Assembly: GCA_937901365.1 (NCBI GenBank)
Contig: CALCEF010000172.1
Location: forward strand, 1 to 6,496
Direction: 5' to 3'
DNA length: 6,496 nt
Source of the DNA: an uncultured euryarchaeote
GTDB taxonomy: Archaea > Thermoplasmatota > Poseidoniia > Poseidoniales > Thalassarchaeaceae
Positions 5,246-6,496 of this stretch are shown here, one piece after another; position 1 is the first letter of the stretch, and every line of letters starts with the position of its first letter. Position numbers and translations under genes: made by a program. The notes under the pieces are model-generated. The model was not told where the DNA came from and did no database searches. It saw only the letters and a list, made by a program, of their open reading frames with translations.

Positions 5246-5652
5246 TTCAAATCGGGGCAGGTTCTAGCGTTGTGGCCCATTTTTCCACAATTACTGCAAG
5301 AACGAGTTCCCCGCATTGCGATTTTCCTCCACCTTTTCTCAGCAGCCGCAGGGTTGATTGACGGGCATGTGCGAACGTTGTGACCCACTTTACCACAAGC
5401 GCTGCAAATACGCCGACCATCCTTACGTGGCGCCTTTTCTCGTAATTCTCTGCGCGCCGCCGCTTCTGGATTCTCTTGCGGGCAGGTTCGCGAATTGTGC
5501 CTAGGATCTCCACAGATTCCACATGAACGTGAAAATCGATTCCGTTCTCGTAGAGCCCGCCTACTGGCGGCTTCCGAATTTACTTCTGGACACGTTCTCA
5601 CATTGTGGCCCGATTCGCCACAAGAGGTGCACACACGACCCGCTTTCGCCAC
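5242..5652 (-). CDS. Protein with four CCHC zinc knuckles
   Basis: This 136-residue basic protein consists almost wholly of four C-x2-C-x4-H-x4-C zinc knuckles: C8/C11/H16/C21, C44/C47/H52/C57, C83/C86/H91/C96 and C119/C122/H127/C132. Each ends in GHNxRTCP or, in the second, RHNSRTCP. They are spaced 36, 39 and 36 residues apart. The linkers are rich in Ala, Arg and Glu; the first two share an EAA-x-RR-x-LRE pattern, which points to internal duplication. Such knuckles bind single-stranded nucleic acid or proteins. The GHNxRTC form is best known from plant MYB-related factors and Mutator-like transposases, and is uncommon in prokaryotes. The start is GTG at 5652, supported by a TATA-like TCATAAATC 20-28 bases upstream; no ATG is available before an in-frame stop. 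Its stop overlaps the flavoprotein stop by convergence. The role is unknown; nucleic-acid binding is inferred. Confidence 0.87.
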   Translation of the reverse strand: MAKAGRVCTSCGESGHNVRTCPEVNSEAASRRALRERNRFSRSCGICGDPRHNSRTCPQENPEAAARRELREKAPRKDGRRICSACGKVGHNVRTCPSINPAAAEKRWRKIAMRGTRSCSNCGKMGHNARTCPDLN

Positions 5653-5764
5653 GCAGTCACTTTGGCAGTTCGATTTATGATGCTATGGTTTCGCTGAAAA
5701 TTATTGATTATTGACGATGTTGTAACGACGGTGGTTTGAAGGATGTTCGTGATATCCCCCCCAT
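5653..5764. promoter_or_regulatory. Divergent promoter region between the zinc-knuckle and aldolase genes
   Basis: These 112 bases serve two outward-facing genes. On the minus strand TCATAAATC (5680-5672) lies 20-28 bases before the GTG start of the knuckle gene, as for a leaderless archaeal promoter. An A/T-rich run (AAAATTATTGATTATTGA, 5697-5714) could supply the TATA element of the aldolase gene, which would then have a leader of roughly 35 bases. No Shine-Dalgarno stands close to the aldolase ATG; GAAGGATG at 5738-5745 is too far away. Confidence 0.45.
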
Positions 5765-6496
5765 ATGGACAAAGCACTCCTTGAAGCCACAGCAGCAGCA
5801 TTGGTCGCACCCGGCAAGGGAATTCTGGCAGCGGATGAGAGCAATGGAACGATGACGAAGCGCCTCGAGGGCGTCGGCCTCGAATCTAGCGAAGAGGCGC
5901 GCCGTGCTTACCGTGCCAACTTGTTTGCGACGCCTGGCTGCGAATCAGCAGTCAGCGGAGTCATCCTATACGACGAAACCATTCGACAGAACATGGATGA
6001 TGGGACTCCAATTCCTGACTACCTAAACTCGCGCGGTATTCTGCCTGGGATCAAAGTCGACACGGGTACAATCGATCTAGACGGTTGCCCAGGTGAGAAG
6101 GTCACCAAAGGTATTGAGGCTGAACCCGAAAATGGGTGGGCTGATTTAGGCACACGTTGCGCTGAATATTTTGCCATGGGTGCGCGGTTTGCAAAGTGGC
6201 GTGCGGTGATTAAGGTCGAACCAGGTTATGCTCCACACGGACATGTGATTCCCAGTAAGCAGTGCTTAAGCGAGAACGCAAATGCTCTGGCAAAATACGC
6301 GAAAATATGTCAAGATGCAGGACTTGTCCCAATCATCGAGCCAGAAGTACTGATGGATGGCACTCATGATTCAAATGACTGTGCTAAAGCAACACATGAG
6401 ATATTCGAAGCAACTTGGGCTGCGTGTAAAGAGCAGGAGGTTCATCTTCCAGGCGCTCTGCTGAAACCAAATATGATTGTCAATGGTAGAGCACTG
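5765..6496 (+). CDS. Class I fructose-bisphosphate aldolase (animal/bacterial type), C-terminus cut by window edge
   Basis: The first 244 residues of a Schiff-base aldolase, which interconverts fructose 1,6-bisphosphate with dihydroxyacetone phosphate and glyceraldehyde 3-phosphate in glycolysis and gluconeogenesis. Family blocks are VAPGKGILAADES (14-26), SGVILYDET (64-72), LPGIKVDTG (93-101), FAKWRAVIK (142-150), VPIIEPEVL (188-196) and LLKPNM (232-237). D24, K97, K144, E192, E194 and the Schiff-base lysine K234 match rabbit muscle D33, K107, K146, E187, E189 and K229. The span from the Asp to the Schiff-base Lys is 14 residues longer than in rabbit, with extra sequence near 118-126 and 151-166. 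About 110-120 residues are missing to the right. This is the animal/plant/bacterial type, not the DhnA-like archaeal class I aldolase nor the bifunctional archaeal aldolase/phosphatase. The start is the first ATG after an in-frame stop at 5750-5752. Confidence 0.95.
   Translation, partial: MDKALLEATAAALVAPGKGILAADESNGTMTKRLEGVGLESSEEARRAYRANLFATPGCESAVSGVILYDETIRQNMDDGTPIPDYLNSRGILPGIKVDTGTIDLDGCPGEKVTKGIEAEPENGWADLGTRCAEYFAMGARFAKWRAVIKVEPGYAPHGHVIPSKQCLSENANALAKYAKICQDAGLVPIIEPEVLMDGTHDSNDCAKATHEIFEATWAACKEQEVHLPGALLKPNMIVNGRAL

Noticed and set aside
5761..5768. CCATATGG palindrome over the aldolase start codon
   Set aside because: The 8-base palindrome also occurs inside the flavoprotein gene near 4077 and is short enough to be chance.

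Overview
The window holds eight to nine tightly packed protein genes of about 50% GC and no RNA genes, CRISPR arrays or insertion sequences. No stretch longer than about 115 bases lacks a gene. The mix suggests an aerobic marine prokaryote, and my best guess is a planktonic euryarchaeon of the Poseidoniales (Marine Group II/III) kind. The reasons are archaeal-looking TATA elements 20-28 bases before start codons that lack a ribosome-binding site, very compact spacing, and bacterial- or eukaryote-type metabolic enzymes beside a zinc-knuckle protein. This placement is inference; a marine bacterium is not excluded.

Layout. Bases 1-3536 hold a co-directional minus-strand series, in transcription order moaE, moaC, a glpX-type fructose-1,6-bisphosphatase gene, an enoyl-CoA hydratase gene, and a boxB-like di-iron oxygenase gene that runs off the left edge. 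The boxB-like gene is easy to miss because it has no stop codon inside the window and a long plus-strand shadow reading frame lies across it. From a divergent promoter region (3537-3628) a plus-strand pair runs rightward: a small 2[4Fe-4S] ferredoxin and a phytoene-desaturase-type flavoprotein. That pair converges with, and overlaps by 4 bases, a minus-strand gene for a protein with four CCHC zinc knuckles. A second divergent region (5653-5764) separates the knuckle gene from a plus-strand, animal/bacterial-type class I fructose-bisphosphate aldolase cut by the right edge.

Functions. MoaE and MoaC serve molybdopterin biosynthesis. The GlpX-type phosphatase and the class I aldolase are consecutive gluconeogenic steps encoded at the two ends of the window. 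The BoxB homologue keeps all six di-iron ligands, and with the adjacent hydratase it suggests oxygen-dependent attack on an aromatic or other CoA thioester. The ferredoxin and flavoprotein probably form a redox pair acting on an isoprenoid or lipid, but the substrate cannot be read from sequence.

The points most worth following are the BoxB homologue, the hairpin that hides its Shine-Dalgarno sequence, the unusual active-site motifs of the GlpX-type enzyme, the four-knuckle protein with plant-like GHNxRTC motifs, and the ferredoxin-flavoprotein pair.
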